NCBI GenBank assembly: GCA_050693155.1
Contig: JBOGWA010000121.1
Location: forward strand, 1-8,713
From: JBOGWA01 sp050693155
Lineage (GTDB): Bacteria > Actinomycetota > UBA4738 > CALAEC01
DNA length: 8,713 bases
Direction of reading: 5' to 3'
The notes under the pieces were generated by a model, which was given only the letters and a program-made list of their open reading frames with translations, was not told where the DNA came from and did no database searches. Positions 1 to 6,355 of the stretch are shown one piece after another (the stretch's first letter is position 1; each line of letters opens with the position of its first letter). The position numbers were made by a program, and so were the translations under genes.

Positions 1-623
1 CCGCGACCGACAATGCCTATTCCGACGGCGCTGTGGAATCTCCGCTCGTGCCGGAAGAAGCGATGGGCGCATTTATCGGCGAGGACCCGGACGGCGCCTG
101 GCAGCTTCGAGTGAGCGACGACACGCCTGGGGACACGGGAAGTGTGAGCGAGTGGCGCCTGCACATCACGACGGCTGGCTGCGGGGCGCCCCTCCAGCCC
201 CAACCCGGCCCGCCACCGGGGCAGCCCGGGCAGGCCCCGGCCGGATGCACGATCGTCGGCACGGACTTCGACGACGTACTCACCGGCACTCCGCAGCGGG
301 ACCGGATCTGCGGTCTCGGCGGCCACGACACGATCCGTGGACGGGGCGGAGACGACGTGCTGATCGGTGGTGGAGGTCCCGACGCCATGCTCGGACAGAA
401 CGGTGACGACCGCCTACGCGGCCAGGGGCAGAATGACTTCCTCCGTGGTGGGAAGGGCGCGGACGTCCTCGAGGGACAGAACGGGCCCGACACGATCAAC
501 GGAGGACCGGACAACGACATCCTGAAGGGCGGACCCGGGAACGATCGTCTTCAGGGAGGAGACGGGTTCGACTTCTGCCGCCGAGGCAGCGGCATTGATC
601 GGGAATTCGGGTGTGAGACCTAG
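1..623 (+). CDS. Partial exported protein: end of P domain plus RTX-like calcium-binding repeats
   Basis: The reading frame is open to the window edge (first full codon at base 3), so the N-terminus is missing; the GTG at 33 is internal. The first ~58 visible residues match the end of a P/Homo B domain, with the pattern GAWQLRVSDDTPGDTGSVSEW. P domains usually follow a subtilisin-like protease or sit in secreted multidomain proteins. A Pro/Gly/Gln linker (about 183-242) leads to ten tandem nonapeptides of the type GGxGxDxLx (312-581), the RTX-like repeat that binds calcium in a beta-roll. The protein ends with a Cys-containing cap (FDFC...GCET). It is probably extracellular and calcium-stabilised. 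Which catalytic domain lay upstream, if any, cannot be told. The next gene encodes a close relative of the repeat part. The domain calls are secure; the overall function is not. Confidence 0.85.
   Translation, partial: ATDNAYSDGAVESPLVPEEAMGAFIGEDPDGAWQLRVSDDTPGDTGSVSEWRLHITTAGCGAPLQPQPGPPPGQPGQAPAGCTIVGTDFDDVLTGTPQRDRICGLGGHDTIRGRGGDDVLIGGGGPDAMLGQNGDDRLRGQGQNDFLRGGKGADVLEGQNGPDTINGGPDNDILKGGPGNDRLQGGDGFDFCRRGSGIDREFGCET
312..581 (+). repeat. Ten RTX-like nonapeptide repeats (27 bases each)
   Basis: Ten uninterrupted nine-residue units run from GLGGHDTIR to GGDGFDFCR. Most keep Gly at positions 1-2 and 4, Asp at position 6 and a hydrophobic residue at position 8. The fifth unit (GQGQNDFLR) loses the fourth-position Gly, and the matching unit in the downstream gene deviates at the same place. 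This is a protein-level repeat, not a DNA-level array of identical units. Confidence 0.85.
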
Positions 624-630
624 GACCCCG

Positions 631-1131
631 ATGAGCACGCGATCGCGGAATCGGCGGGTCGCCGGCGCCATCGTCGCGATGCTGGCGCTCGAGGTCATGG
701 CGATGGTCGCGTTCGCGCCCGGGGCCAGCACGAGAGCGCGCGCGCCTCGCGGCTGTACGGTCGTCGGCACGAATCGCGATGATGTCCTGACAGGCACGCC
801 TCGCCGGGAGGTCATTTGCGGCCTCAGGGGACACGACACCATCCGCGCGAAGGGTGGCGACGACGTCCTTCGGGGCGGTCGAGGTCCCGACGCATTGCTT
901 GGCCAGAACGGGAACGATCGGCTTATCGGTCTTGGTCCGAACGATCTGCTCCTCGGGGGTAAGGGCAACGACGTCCTGATCGGCGGGGACGGAGGCGACA
1001 CGCTTCGGGGCGGTCCCGACAACGACATCCTGGATGGTGGGCCGAGAAACGACCGGCTTGGAGGCGGGGGCGGATTCGATGCCTGCGAAGGCAACGGGGG
1101 CGGCGACCGCCGACGGAGCTGCGAAGCCTAG
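631..1131 (+). CDS. Small exported RTX-like calcium-binding protein
   Basis: This is a 166-residue protein. The ATG at 631 is preferred over the in-frame TTG at 595, because it follows the upstream stop by 7 bases and gives a normal signal peptide. That peptide has an Arg-rich start (MSTRSRNRR), a hydrophobic core of about 20 residues (AGAIVAMLALEVMAMVAFAP), then a small-residue stretch before the mature part. The mature part begins with GCTVVGTNRDDVLTGTPRRE and carries ten RTX-like nonapeptides (820-1089). It ends in a Cys-containing cap (FDACEG...RRSCEA). The arrangement matches the repeat half of the upstream gene unit for unit, including the degenerate fifth repeat (GLGPNDLLL). No catalytic domain is present. 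It is probably a secreted calcium-binding or structural protein; its partner is unknown. The two genes are probably co-transcribed. Confidence 0.85.
   Translation: MSTRSRNRRVAGAIVAMLALEVMAMVAFAPGASTRARAPRGCTVVGTNRDDVLTGTPRREVICGLRGHDTIRAKGGDDVLRGGRGPDALLGQNGNDRLIGLGPNDLLLGGKGNDVLIGGDGGDTLRGGPDNDILDGGPRNDRLGGGGGFDACEGNGGGDRRRSCEA
820..1089 (+). repeat. Ten RTX-like nonapeptide repeats (second copy)
   Basis: Ten nine-residue units run from GLRGHDTIR to the unit GGGGFDACE. They align one to one with the ten units of the preceding gene, which suggests duplication of the whole repeat block rather than independent repeat growth. Confidence 0.85.
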
Positions 1132-1180
1132 GTTCACGACTCCTATCCCTTCCCTTGCTACGTGAGACTGGGAGGTCGCG

Positions 1181-1495
1181 ATGAAGGTTCACATCTGGCT
1201 GCGGAAAAAGGACGGCATGTCGGCCGAGGAGTTCAAGGAGTACTGGCTCACGACCCACGCTCCCATTAGCCGAGACGGCTACGAGCACCTGCGGGGCTAT
1301 GTCGTAAACCTCGTGACCGGGGCTCCGGAAGGCCAGGAGATCCCCTTTGACGGTGTGGCCGAGCTCTCGTGGGAGGATCGCGACGGATTCCGAGCCGATA
1401 TGAAGAGCGAAGCCGCCGCGAAGGGAACCGAGGACCTCAAGAACTTCACGGACGGGTTCGGCTTGCTATTCATCGAGGAGCACACCGTCAAGTAG
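1181..1495 (+). CDS. EthD-family protein (dimeric alpha/beta barrel)
   Basis: This 104-residue protein starts at an ATG five bases after a good Shine-Dalgarno sequence (GGGAGG, 1170-1175). The N-terminus matches the EthD/dimeric ferredoxin-like fold: a first beta strand (KVHIWLRKK), then GMSAEEFKEYWLTTHAPI, with the HAP motif typical of EthD proteins. A second half has a beta strand (FDGVAELSW) and a helix. The length of about 100 residues is normal for the family. EthD proteins are small, usually dimeric and cytoplasmic; the founding member accompanies ether-degradation genes, but most members have no known reaction. No oxygenase or P450 lies nearby, so the name does not imply ether degradation here. 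The stop codon overlaps the start of the histidine phosphatase gene, so the two are probably translated together. Confidence 0.85.
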   Translation: MKVHIWLRKKDGMSAEEFKEYWLTTHAPISRDGYEHLRGYVVNLVTGAPEGQEIPFDGVAELSWEDRDGFRADMKSEAAAKGTEDLKNFTDGFGLLFIEEHTVK

Positions 1496-2028
1496 TGCGG
1501 TCTCTCGAACTGCGGCGTCACGCCCCGCGGCACCCAGACGAGGACCGGCTGTCTCACCAGGGCGGCCGCATGGCGGAGCAGGTCGGGCGAGGCCTTTCGG
1601 GTCCGTACGAGGCGATCTTCACCTCGACCGCGAAGCGCGCGGCCGAAACGGCGGCGTTCTTGCTCCGAGGGCTAGATCAGAAGCTTCCCGAAAACCACCT
1701 TGTCACCGACGGCCTCTCCTCCACCATCGAGGATCGCTGGCGGAGCGCCGCGAAGGCCGCAGGCACGGGTCGGATCGACGAGGTCGCGAACCAGGACGAG
1801 GAGCTCGTGCGGGAGGAGTCCTCCCGCCTCGCCGACGCGGTTCGTGATCTCTTCGAACGAATACCGGACGGGGCGAAGGGCCTCGGAATCGGCCACAGCC
1901 CGCTCATCGAAGCCGCGATCTACGGATTGACCGGCAGCGTGATCGAGCCCCTCAAGGAGTGCGAGGGCGTTCTCCTCGAACAGGCCAACGAGAAGATTCG
2001 CCTGACCGAGGAATACCGCCTTCCCTAA
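1495..2028 (+). CDS. Histidine phosphatase family protein (SixA/phosphoglycerate mutase-like)
   Basis: This 177-residue protein starts at the GTG at 1495, which shares its G with the TAG of the EthD gene. That start places the catalytic motif right after the first strand, as in the family. The frame is open further upstream, but that part is only an EthD shadow. Visible motifs are the RHG-like signature LRRHAPRH (Arg8 and His9, the phospho-accepting His), LSHQGG..A, the Arg of STAKRAAETA (Arg48), and the second catalytic His in GIGHSP (His134). The RHG motif reads RHA. Family members remove phosphate from phosphohistidine, sugar phosphates or other small substrates; the substrate is not predictable here. 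The short length and lack of a signal peptide suggest a cytoplasmic SixA-like enzyme. The last 77 bases overlap the convergent DUF4242 gene. Confidence 0.85.
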   Translation: MRSLELRRHAPRHPDEDRLSHQGGRMAEQVGRGLSGPYEAIFTSTAKRAAETAAFLLRGLDQKLPENHLVTDGLSSTIEDRWRSAAKAAGTGRIDEVANQDEELVREESSRLADAVRDLFERIPDGAKGLGIGHSPLIEAAIYGLTGSVIEPLKECEGVLLEQANEKIRLTEEYRLP

Positions 2029-2290
2029 CAGTCCGTGTTCCGCTGGGGGGCGGGAGGAGATCGGTGACCTCCTTCACAACGACCGCCTGAAGCTCGCCGC
2101 GCGCACGTCGAAGGGCGTCAGCGTCGGGCGCCTCGACCAGGCACATGACGTGCCCCGTCCTGGCGTTCTCCCAGTGCTTCAGGTACCGAATGCCGCGATC
2201 CCGAAGGTAGGGGAGATCGGCGGCATGCGCCTGCTCGACCTCCCCCACACCTCGGCCGCCCGCCTCGTGCACTTCCAGGAAGAGGGCCAT
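1952..2290 (-). CDS. DUF4242 (SCO4226-like) small protein with a long C-terminal tail
   Basis: This is a 112-residue protein with ATG at 2290. Residues 1-78 resemble DUF4242, a small ferredoxin-like fold: MALFLEVHE, the helix VEQAHAADLPYLRDRGIRYL, and GHVMCLVEAPDADAL. Relatives such as Streptomyces SCO4226 are described as nickel-binding. The usual motif after APDAD, of the form VHREAHG, reads ARGELQA here, so both His are replaced (Arg64, Gln68). His8, His22 and Cys50 remain. A charged, Pro/Arg/Gly-rich tail (about 80-112) goes beyond the normal family length and is encoded where the gene overlaps the 3' end of the histidine phosphatase gene. It starts 42 bases after the copper lipoprotein gene and is probably the last gene of that transcript. 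The domain call is fairly secure; metal binding is doubtful. Confidence 0.7.
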   Translation of the reverse strand: MALFLEVHEAGGRGVGEVEQAHAADLPYLRDRGIRYLKHWENARTGHVMCLVEAPDADALRRARGELQAVVVKEVTDLLPPPSGTRTVREGGIPRSGESSRWPVRGERPRTP

Positions 2291-2332
2291 CCCAACCCCC
2301 TGCGATCTCCTTAGATCTCGGAGCCCGGCCCG

Positions 2333-2779
2333 CTACTGGATGTAGATCTCGCCCTTCATGAGCGGGTGGTAGATGCAGAAGAGCGGGTATCCGCCCGGCT
2401 CCACCCCACTCCCGATGGAGCCGATGGTCACCGTCTCGCCACCGGGGACCCGGTCGGAATTAAGGATGAATGGAGTTCGATGGAACTCGGCCTCGCCGAT
2501 GGTCCACGTGTGACCCACGAACGGATCGACGTTCGCGACCTCGAACTCCTGATCGGTCGTCACGATGAGGCAGCCGGGAAAGAGGGTCGTCGCATCGACC
2601 AGCTCGACCTTGACGGTCTTCTGATCCGTCACGTCGGTGCAATCCGCCGGCGGAGATGCGGGAACGACGGGCGCCTCGGTCTCGGCCTCCGCTTGCACGG
2701 ACGCCGGTTCCTCCCCGCCCCCGCACGCTCCGGCAACGAGTCCGAGAAGCGCCACGACAACGATAAGCGTTCTCCTCAT
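2333..2779 (-). CDS. Cupredoxin-like lipoprotein with an amicyanin-type copper site
   Basis: This 148-residue lipoprotein starts at the ATG at 2779, chosen because a strong Shine-Dalgarno (AAAGGAGG) lies just upstream and a lipoprotein signal begins there (MRR, a hydrophobic core, then VAGAC with lipid-carrying Cys19). A longer in-frame start at 2878 would bury this signal. An Ala/Glu/Pro linker (about 22-46) leads to a plastocyanin/azurin-like domain. All four type 1 copper ligands are visible: His90 in GHTW, then Cys135, His138 and Met141 in CIYHPLM, the C-x2-H-x2-M spacing of amicyanin. Cys47 and Cys70 could form a disulfide. It probably acts as a membrane-anchored extracellular electron carrier or copper protein. 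No oxidase or dehydrogenase lies nearby, so the redox partner is unknown. It sits 86 bases behind the ATPase gene, with a structured leader. Confidence 0.88.
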   Translation of the reverse strand: MRRTLIVVVALLGLVAGACGGGEEPASVQAEAETEAPVVPASPPADCTDVTDQKTVKVELVDATTLFPGCLIVTTDQEFEVANVDPFVGHTWTIGEAEFHRTPFILNSDRVPGGETVTIGSIGSGVEPGGYPLFCIYHPLMKGEIYIQ

Positions 2780-2783
2780 CTCA

Positions 2784-2791
2784 CCCTCCTT
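2784..2791 (-). promoter_or_regulatory. Strong ribosome binding site of the cupredoxin gene
   Basis: On the minus strand AAAGGAGG lies four bases before the ATG at 2779. It fixes the start there rather than at 2878. Bases 2782-2788 (GAGGGTG) are also complementary to an upstream segment (2811-2817), so the site could be masked in RNA. Confidence 0.8.
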
Positions 2792-2798
2792 TCGATGG

Positions 2799-2824
2799 AC
2801 CCTCGCTGGTGAGGGTGCCCTCAC
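2799..2824 (-). promoter_or_regulatory. Overlapping inverted repeats in the cupredoxin leader, proximal set
   Basis: Read as minus-strand RNA, GTGAGGG (2824-2818) can pair with CCCTCAC (2815-2809). The same segment, as ACCCTC (2816-2811), can instead pair with GAGGGT (2804-2799) across a six-base loop. As CACCCTC (2817-2811) it can pair with the ribosome binding site GAGGGTG (2788-2782). The three pairings exclude each other. This is visible in the sequence; a regulatory role is inference, and a protein-binding operator is the alternative. Confidence 0.4.
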
Positions 2825-2832
2825 TTTGAAGG

Positions 2833-2860
2833 CGTGAAGAAGCCCTTCACGATTGTGAAG
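2833..2860 (-). promoter_or_regulatory. Three-arm inverted repeat (CTTCAC/GTGAAG) after the ATPase stop
   Basis: On the plus strand CGTGAAG-N5-CTTCACG (2833-2851) and CTTCAC-N4-GTGAAG (2845-2860) are both perfect and share the central arm. As RNA they are mutually exclusive hairpins; as DNA they resemble two overlapping dyad operator half-site pairs. No T-run follows, so an ordinary terminator for the ATPase gene is unlikely. Confidence 0.45.
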
Positions 2861-2865
2861 CGAGA

Positions 2866-5800
2866 CTAGAGACGCCACGAGAGCGGGACTCGAGGGTCGG
2901 GCGCGTACGAGCAGAATGTCCCGGTGCGGACCGTGTCTCTCAGGTGCCGTCCGAGAGCGGGGCTTTGGTTGCCGATGCGCTCGATCGCCAGCTTGACGGC
3001 CTTCGTTACGCTCTGACGAGCTCGTTCGGCCGGCGAGGCGAACGTCCGGGCCCGCCCTCCGAGCCCGGTCGCGGTCGCGAGCTCGCCGGCGATGAAGTCC
3101 ATCTCCTGCCTTGCACGGGAGGCTCGCTCCGAGTCTCCGAACCCCTCGGCCTCTTCGATTTCCTCCTGAAGCTCCTCAAGGCGTCCCTTGTAGGCAAGCC
3201 TGGCTTCAGGATCGAGGACCTCGGCGGCTCCCGGCCCGCTCACCTCCAGGCCCGGCTCCCTCAGCTCGCGGACAACGAGCCCTGGTGAAGGCGGCGGGTC
3301 AGCAGCGAGGAGCAGATCCACGGCGGCGACCTCCCTGCCCGGACGTGCGAGGAGGTGGGCCAGGTAGCGAAGTCCTTTCGTGTCCTTGAGGCGGAAGCCA
3401 TCGCCCTCGAACGCGATCGCCCAATACTCCCCCTCCAGTCGGAATACGCTCGGGCGGGCACTCGAGGGCGCCAGCACAGGAGCGTCGAGGCCCGGGGGCG
3501 CGATGCCGAGATCAGCGAGGGCTCCGGAAACGCGCCGCTCGACCGCGATCATCCCGAGCTCTCGAGCTGTGGTCAGGGCCGAGGTGAGATGCTCGTTCGC
3601 CAGCTCGCGATCCCCCGGAGCATCGCGGGCCACCAGCGTCTGCGCGTAGTCGAATCGGGTGCGAGCGACCCAGGGGAGCGCTCCCATCCGCTCGTTCATC
3701 TCGATAGCTTGTTCGAGAAGACCACACGCCTCGTCCCATGAAGACATCGTCGCTGCGCAGATCCCGACATACCGAGCAACTGCGCCACCAAGCACCTCGG
3801 GGACTCCGTAGACGTTTCGGCCCGCGTGGGGTCGTAGCAACTCGTGGAGCCTTGACGCCCGCTCCGTATCGCCAAGGAAACGGGCAACTTCCGGCAGGCA
3901 GCTCATCGCGAAAAGCCATTGGCTGTCCACGGGAAGCACCGCGAAGTCGTCGACGGCGAGCGCCTCAAACGCTTCCCGAGCCTCCCGTTCGCGGCCCAGC
4001 TCACAGTACAGGTGCGCCAGAACGCACCGAAACATCGGATACCACGGGTACTCCTGGACCGATCTGCTGATCTCGTCTTCAAGCTCTTCGACGCGCGCCT
4101 GCTCCCGACGGAGAACGTAGGTCTGGAGTGTGAAAGAAACCGCCGCATCCATGCTCTGCGCCCGTCGTCCAAGGTCCAGGGCCTCACCGATCAGCACCTC
4201 CGCCTGATCGAACCGCCCCTCGAAGAGGGCCAGGGCTGCCCACCCGACCGCGTTCAGCCATCTCCAGGGGGGCTGTGCGAGCTCCTCGGCAAGGCGCTTC
4301 TCTGCTGCGAGCGCCGCGCGGGCTTCGGCGATCTCCCCCGTCTCGAGCAGCGCGTGGGCCCGGTACCCCTGCGCCTGCAGGATGCGCTCTCTGTCTCCCG
4401 CCTCCTCGGCGAGACGGAGCATCTCGGTCGCGATCGCCCAACGCTCGTCGAGCGTCCCCGGCTCCCAGATAGCCGCGAATCTCGCTTCCAGGGTCCAGGC
4501 AAGCGTGGCCGAGTCGCCCAATCGGCGAGCAATCTCCACGGCTTCCTCGCTGAGGGACCACCTCGGATGCCGGGAACGCTGGTCGCGGAGCGCCCCAGAG
4601 AGCCGGGACAGGACACGGGCCCGGTCTTCCGTGTCCTCATCTCCGAGGGCCGCCAACGCGTCCTCGAGCAGCGGGATGAGATTCCGGTCGCCCGCCGCGC
4701 GAGCCCAGACGAACCGGCCACCGTAGCCGAGGGCGGCCCGCGCCAAGTACTCCGGAGCCCCCAGATTTCGGGCGACCTCGGCTGCCTTCAGGAAGGTCTC
4801 TTTGGATACCGCGCTGTTGCCCGCCTTCATCTCGACCTCTCCGAGAGAGAGCAAAAGATCGCAACGAATCTTCGCCGATGCTCCGCCCTGCATATCGAGC
4901 GCCCGGAGCGCCATTCCATAGAGACGGGCGGCCTCCTCGTAGGCGAGGAGGCTCGCAGCCCGATCGGCGGCCCTGCGCGCGTAGTCGACGGCGTGCTCCG
5001 GGCCCTCGGCCGGCGCCGCCTCGAAGAAGTGGAGCGCGATCTCCGCAAGGTGAGGACCGAGATCGTCCGCATGCATACGCTCCAAGTACTCCCCCGCCTC
5101 ACGATGCAGGCGCATCCGGCGAACGGGGCCGAGGCGCTCGTAGAGCGTGTCTCGAATCAGCGCATGTGCGAATCGGAGTCGCCCCGGTACCCCCGGGACC
5201 TCCCCCACCGCTCGGGCGGTGGCCGCTTCGTCCAAGAGACGAATGAGGTCGCCCCGGGCGAGACGGCTGGTCTGCGCGAGGACGTCCAATCCAAACTCTC
5301 GACCCAAAACCGAAGCGACCGTCAGGACGTCCAGGCAATCTCGCGACAGGCGGTCAAGACGGCGCCCGATGACTTGATGGGCGCCCTCAGGAATCGAGAT
5401 CGGAACCGTGGTGGCGTCCGGCTGCAAGCGCCCCTCGGCTGCCAGAAGGCGAACGATCTCCCCTACGAACAGCGGGTTTCCTTCGGTCTTTCGATGCACT
5501 TCGCGAACGAGCGCATCCGGGACTTCGCGCCCGGTCGTCAGCCGAACGAGCTCCCCCACTTCTCTCTCGCTCAGACCGACAAGAGGGAGCAGGCGCGTCG
5601 CCTTCTGTCGGTTCAGCTGACCGACGCTTCGAAGGAGGGGATCATCGAGGGTGGGATCCACTTCGCGATAGGTGCCGACGATCAGGACCGAAGTCTCGTC
5701 CACGATCGATGCGAGGAACTCAAGGAGCAGCAATGACGGAGTATCCGCGGCATGCAGATCGTCCAGAACCAGCACGATGGCGTTCGCCTGTGAGGCACGC

Positions 5801-6261
5801 CGGAGAAACGCAGTCGTGGAATCGAAGAGGCGAAAACGCGCCGCCTCGGGATCGAGCGGCGGCGGCTTCGGCGTGTCGGGCGCCAGATCGCGAATCTCTG
5901 GAACGATCTGCGCGATGTCGGCGATGCCGACCCCCATCTGCTCGCGGAGTTCATCCGGTTCGAGATCTGTGAGGAATGTCCGCAGCGACTGCACCCATGG
6001 CCAGTAAGCGGGCGCGCCTCCGGCTTCCCAGCAACGACCCCAGAGGACGGTTGCGCCGCGCTCGCGGGCTCGACCGGCCAGCTCGTCCGCGAGCCGGCTC
6101 TTTCCGATCCCGGGCTCGCCCGAAATAAGGATGAGTTGGCCACGCCCGGCGAGAGCCTCGTCGAGTGCGCCGACCAATGTTTCCAACTCCCGGGATCTGC
6201 CAACTAACGCGGTGGAGTCCCGCGGGCTGGCGTCGGTCGAGGGCGTGGGCTTGGCCTGCAC
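2866..6261 (-). CDS. Large AAA/STAND-type ATPase with TPR-like repeats (LuxR-like regulator without a typical HTH)
   Basis: This 1131-residue protein starts at a GTG (6261) with only a weak ribosome binding site. The N-terminus has the LVGRSRELETL motif that precedes the P-loop in this regulator group, then Walker A GEPGIGKS (48-55) and Walker B IVLVLDDLH (162-170). A winged-helix-like stretch follows, then a long helical TPR-like middle, Ala/Leu/Glu-rich with repeated A..LG..A patterns (about 420-920). The C-terminal module (about 940-1131) contains EYWAIAFEGDGFRLKDTKGL, then RYLAHLLARPGRE, a Glu-rich coiled-coil-like segment, and the tail AERARQSVTKAVKLAIERI ... TGTFCSYAPDP. I recognise this module from other actinobacterial ATPases; its job is unclear. 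No canonical LuxR or SARP DNA-binding domain is seen. It is probably a cytoplasmic ATP-dependent signalling scaffold or regulator. The cupredoxin and DUF4242 genes follow in the same direction. Confidence 0.9.
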   Translation of the reverse strand: MQAKPTPSTDASPRDSTALVGRSRELETLVGALDEALAGRGQLILISGEPGIGKSRLADELAGRARERGATVLWGRCWEAGGAPAYWPWVQSLRTFLTDLEPDELREQMGVGIADIAQIVPEIRDLAPDTPKPPPLDPEAARFRLFDSTTAFLRRASQANAIVLVLDDLHAADTPSLLLLEFLASIVDETSVLIVGTYREVDPTLDDPLLRSVGQLNRQKATRLLPLVGLSEREVGELVRLTTGREVPDALVREVHRKTEGNPLFVGEIVRLLAAEGRLQPDATTVPISIPEGAHQVIGRRLDRLSRDCLDVLTVASVLGREFGLDVLAQTSRLARGDLIRLLDEAATARAVGEVPGVPGRLRFAHALIRDTLYERLGPVRRMRLHREAGEYLERMHADDLGPHLAEIALHFFEAAPAEGPEHAVDYARRAADRAASLLAYEEAARLYGMALRALDMQGGASAKIRCDLLLSLGEVEMKAGNSAVSKETFLKAAEVARNLGAPEYLARAALGYGGRFVWARAAGDRNLIPLLEDALAALGDEDTEDRARVLSRLSGALRDQRSRHPRWSLSEEAVEIARRLGDSATLAWTLEARFAAIWEPGTLDERWAIATEMLRLAEEAGDRERILQAQGYRAHALLETGEIAEARAALAAEKRLAEELAQPPWRWLNAVGWAALALFEGRFDQAEVLIGEALDLGRRAQSMDAAVSFTLQTYVLRREQARVEELEDEISRSVQEYPWYPMFRCVLAHLYCELGREREAREAFEALAVDDFAVLPVDSQWLFAMSCLPEVARFLGDTERASRLHELLRPHAGRNVYGVPEVLGGAVARYVGICAATMSSWDEACGLLEQAIEMNERMGALPWVARTRFDYAQTLVARDAPGDRELANEHLTSALTTARELGMIAVERRVSGALADLGIAPPGLDAPVLAPSSARPSVFRLEGEYWAIAFEGDGFRLKDTKGLRYLAHLLARPGREVAAVDLLLAADPPPSPGLVVRELREPGLEVSGPGAAEVLDPEARLAYKGRLEELQEEIEEAEGFGDSERASRARQEMDFIAGELATATGLGGRARTFASPAERARQSVTKAVKLAIERIGNQSPALGRHLRDTVRTGTFCSYAPDPRVPLSWRL

Positions 6262-6355
6262 GGTTGCGTTGATCCGGGCGATCCTAGGGTAGCCGCAGGC
6301 AGCCCTCCGGGGAAGTCGAGGTCGAAGAGCCCCCGACTATGATGGTTCGAGCTCG
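6262..6355. promoter_or_regulatory. Divergent promoter region between the ATPase and USP-like genes
   Basis: These 94 bases separate two divergent starts and must hold both promoters. On the minus strand TAGGAT (6286-6281) is a weak -10 candidate without a convincing -35. The plus-strand candidate is listed separately. No clear operator is seen. Confidence 0.5.
6338..6343 (+). promoter_or_regulatory. Candidate -10 box (TATGAT) of the USP-like gene
   Basis: TATGAT is one base from the TATAAT consensus and ends 12 bases before the ATG at 6356. Transcription would begin only about 5-7 bases before the start codon. No Shine-Dalgarno is seen upstream of this ATG, which fits a leaderless or near-leaderless mRNA. 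No good -35 lies at the normal spacing, so confidence is limited. Confidence 0.35.

Noticed and set aside
312..1089. Regular repeats that could suggest a CRISPR array or satellite
   Set aside because: The 27-base periodicity is contiguous, without spacers, stays in frame and encodes RTX-like nonapeptides.
414..1137. Long minus-strand frames across the two RTX-like genes
   Set aside because: They are Pro/Ser/Arg-rich translations of the antisense of Gly/Asp repeats, without start signals or recognisable domains.
1369..1494. N-terminal extension of the histidine phosphatase
   Set aside because: The extra frame is the shadow of the EthD gene. The GTG at 1495 puts the RH motif at residues 8-9, where the family has it.
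2780..2878. 33-residue N-terminal extension of the cupredoxin
   Set aside because: It would place the lipoprotein signal inside the protein and ignore the strong ribosome binding site at 2784-2791.
3919..5736. 605-codon open frame on the plus strand
   Set aside because: It lies wholly inside the ATPase gene on the opposite strand and its protein has no domain pattern. High-GC genes commonly leave such long antisense frames open.
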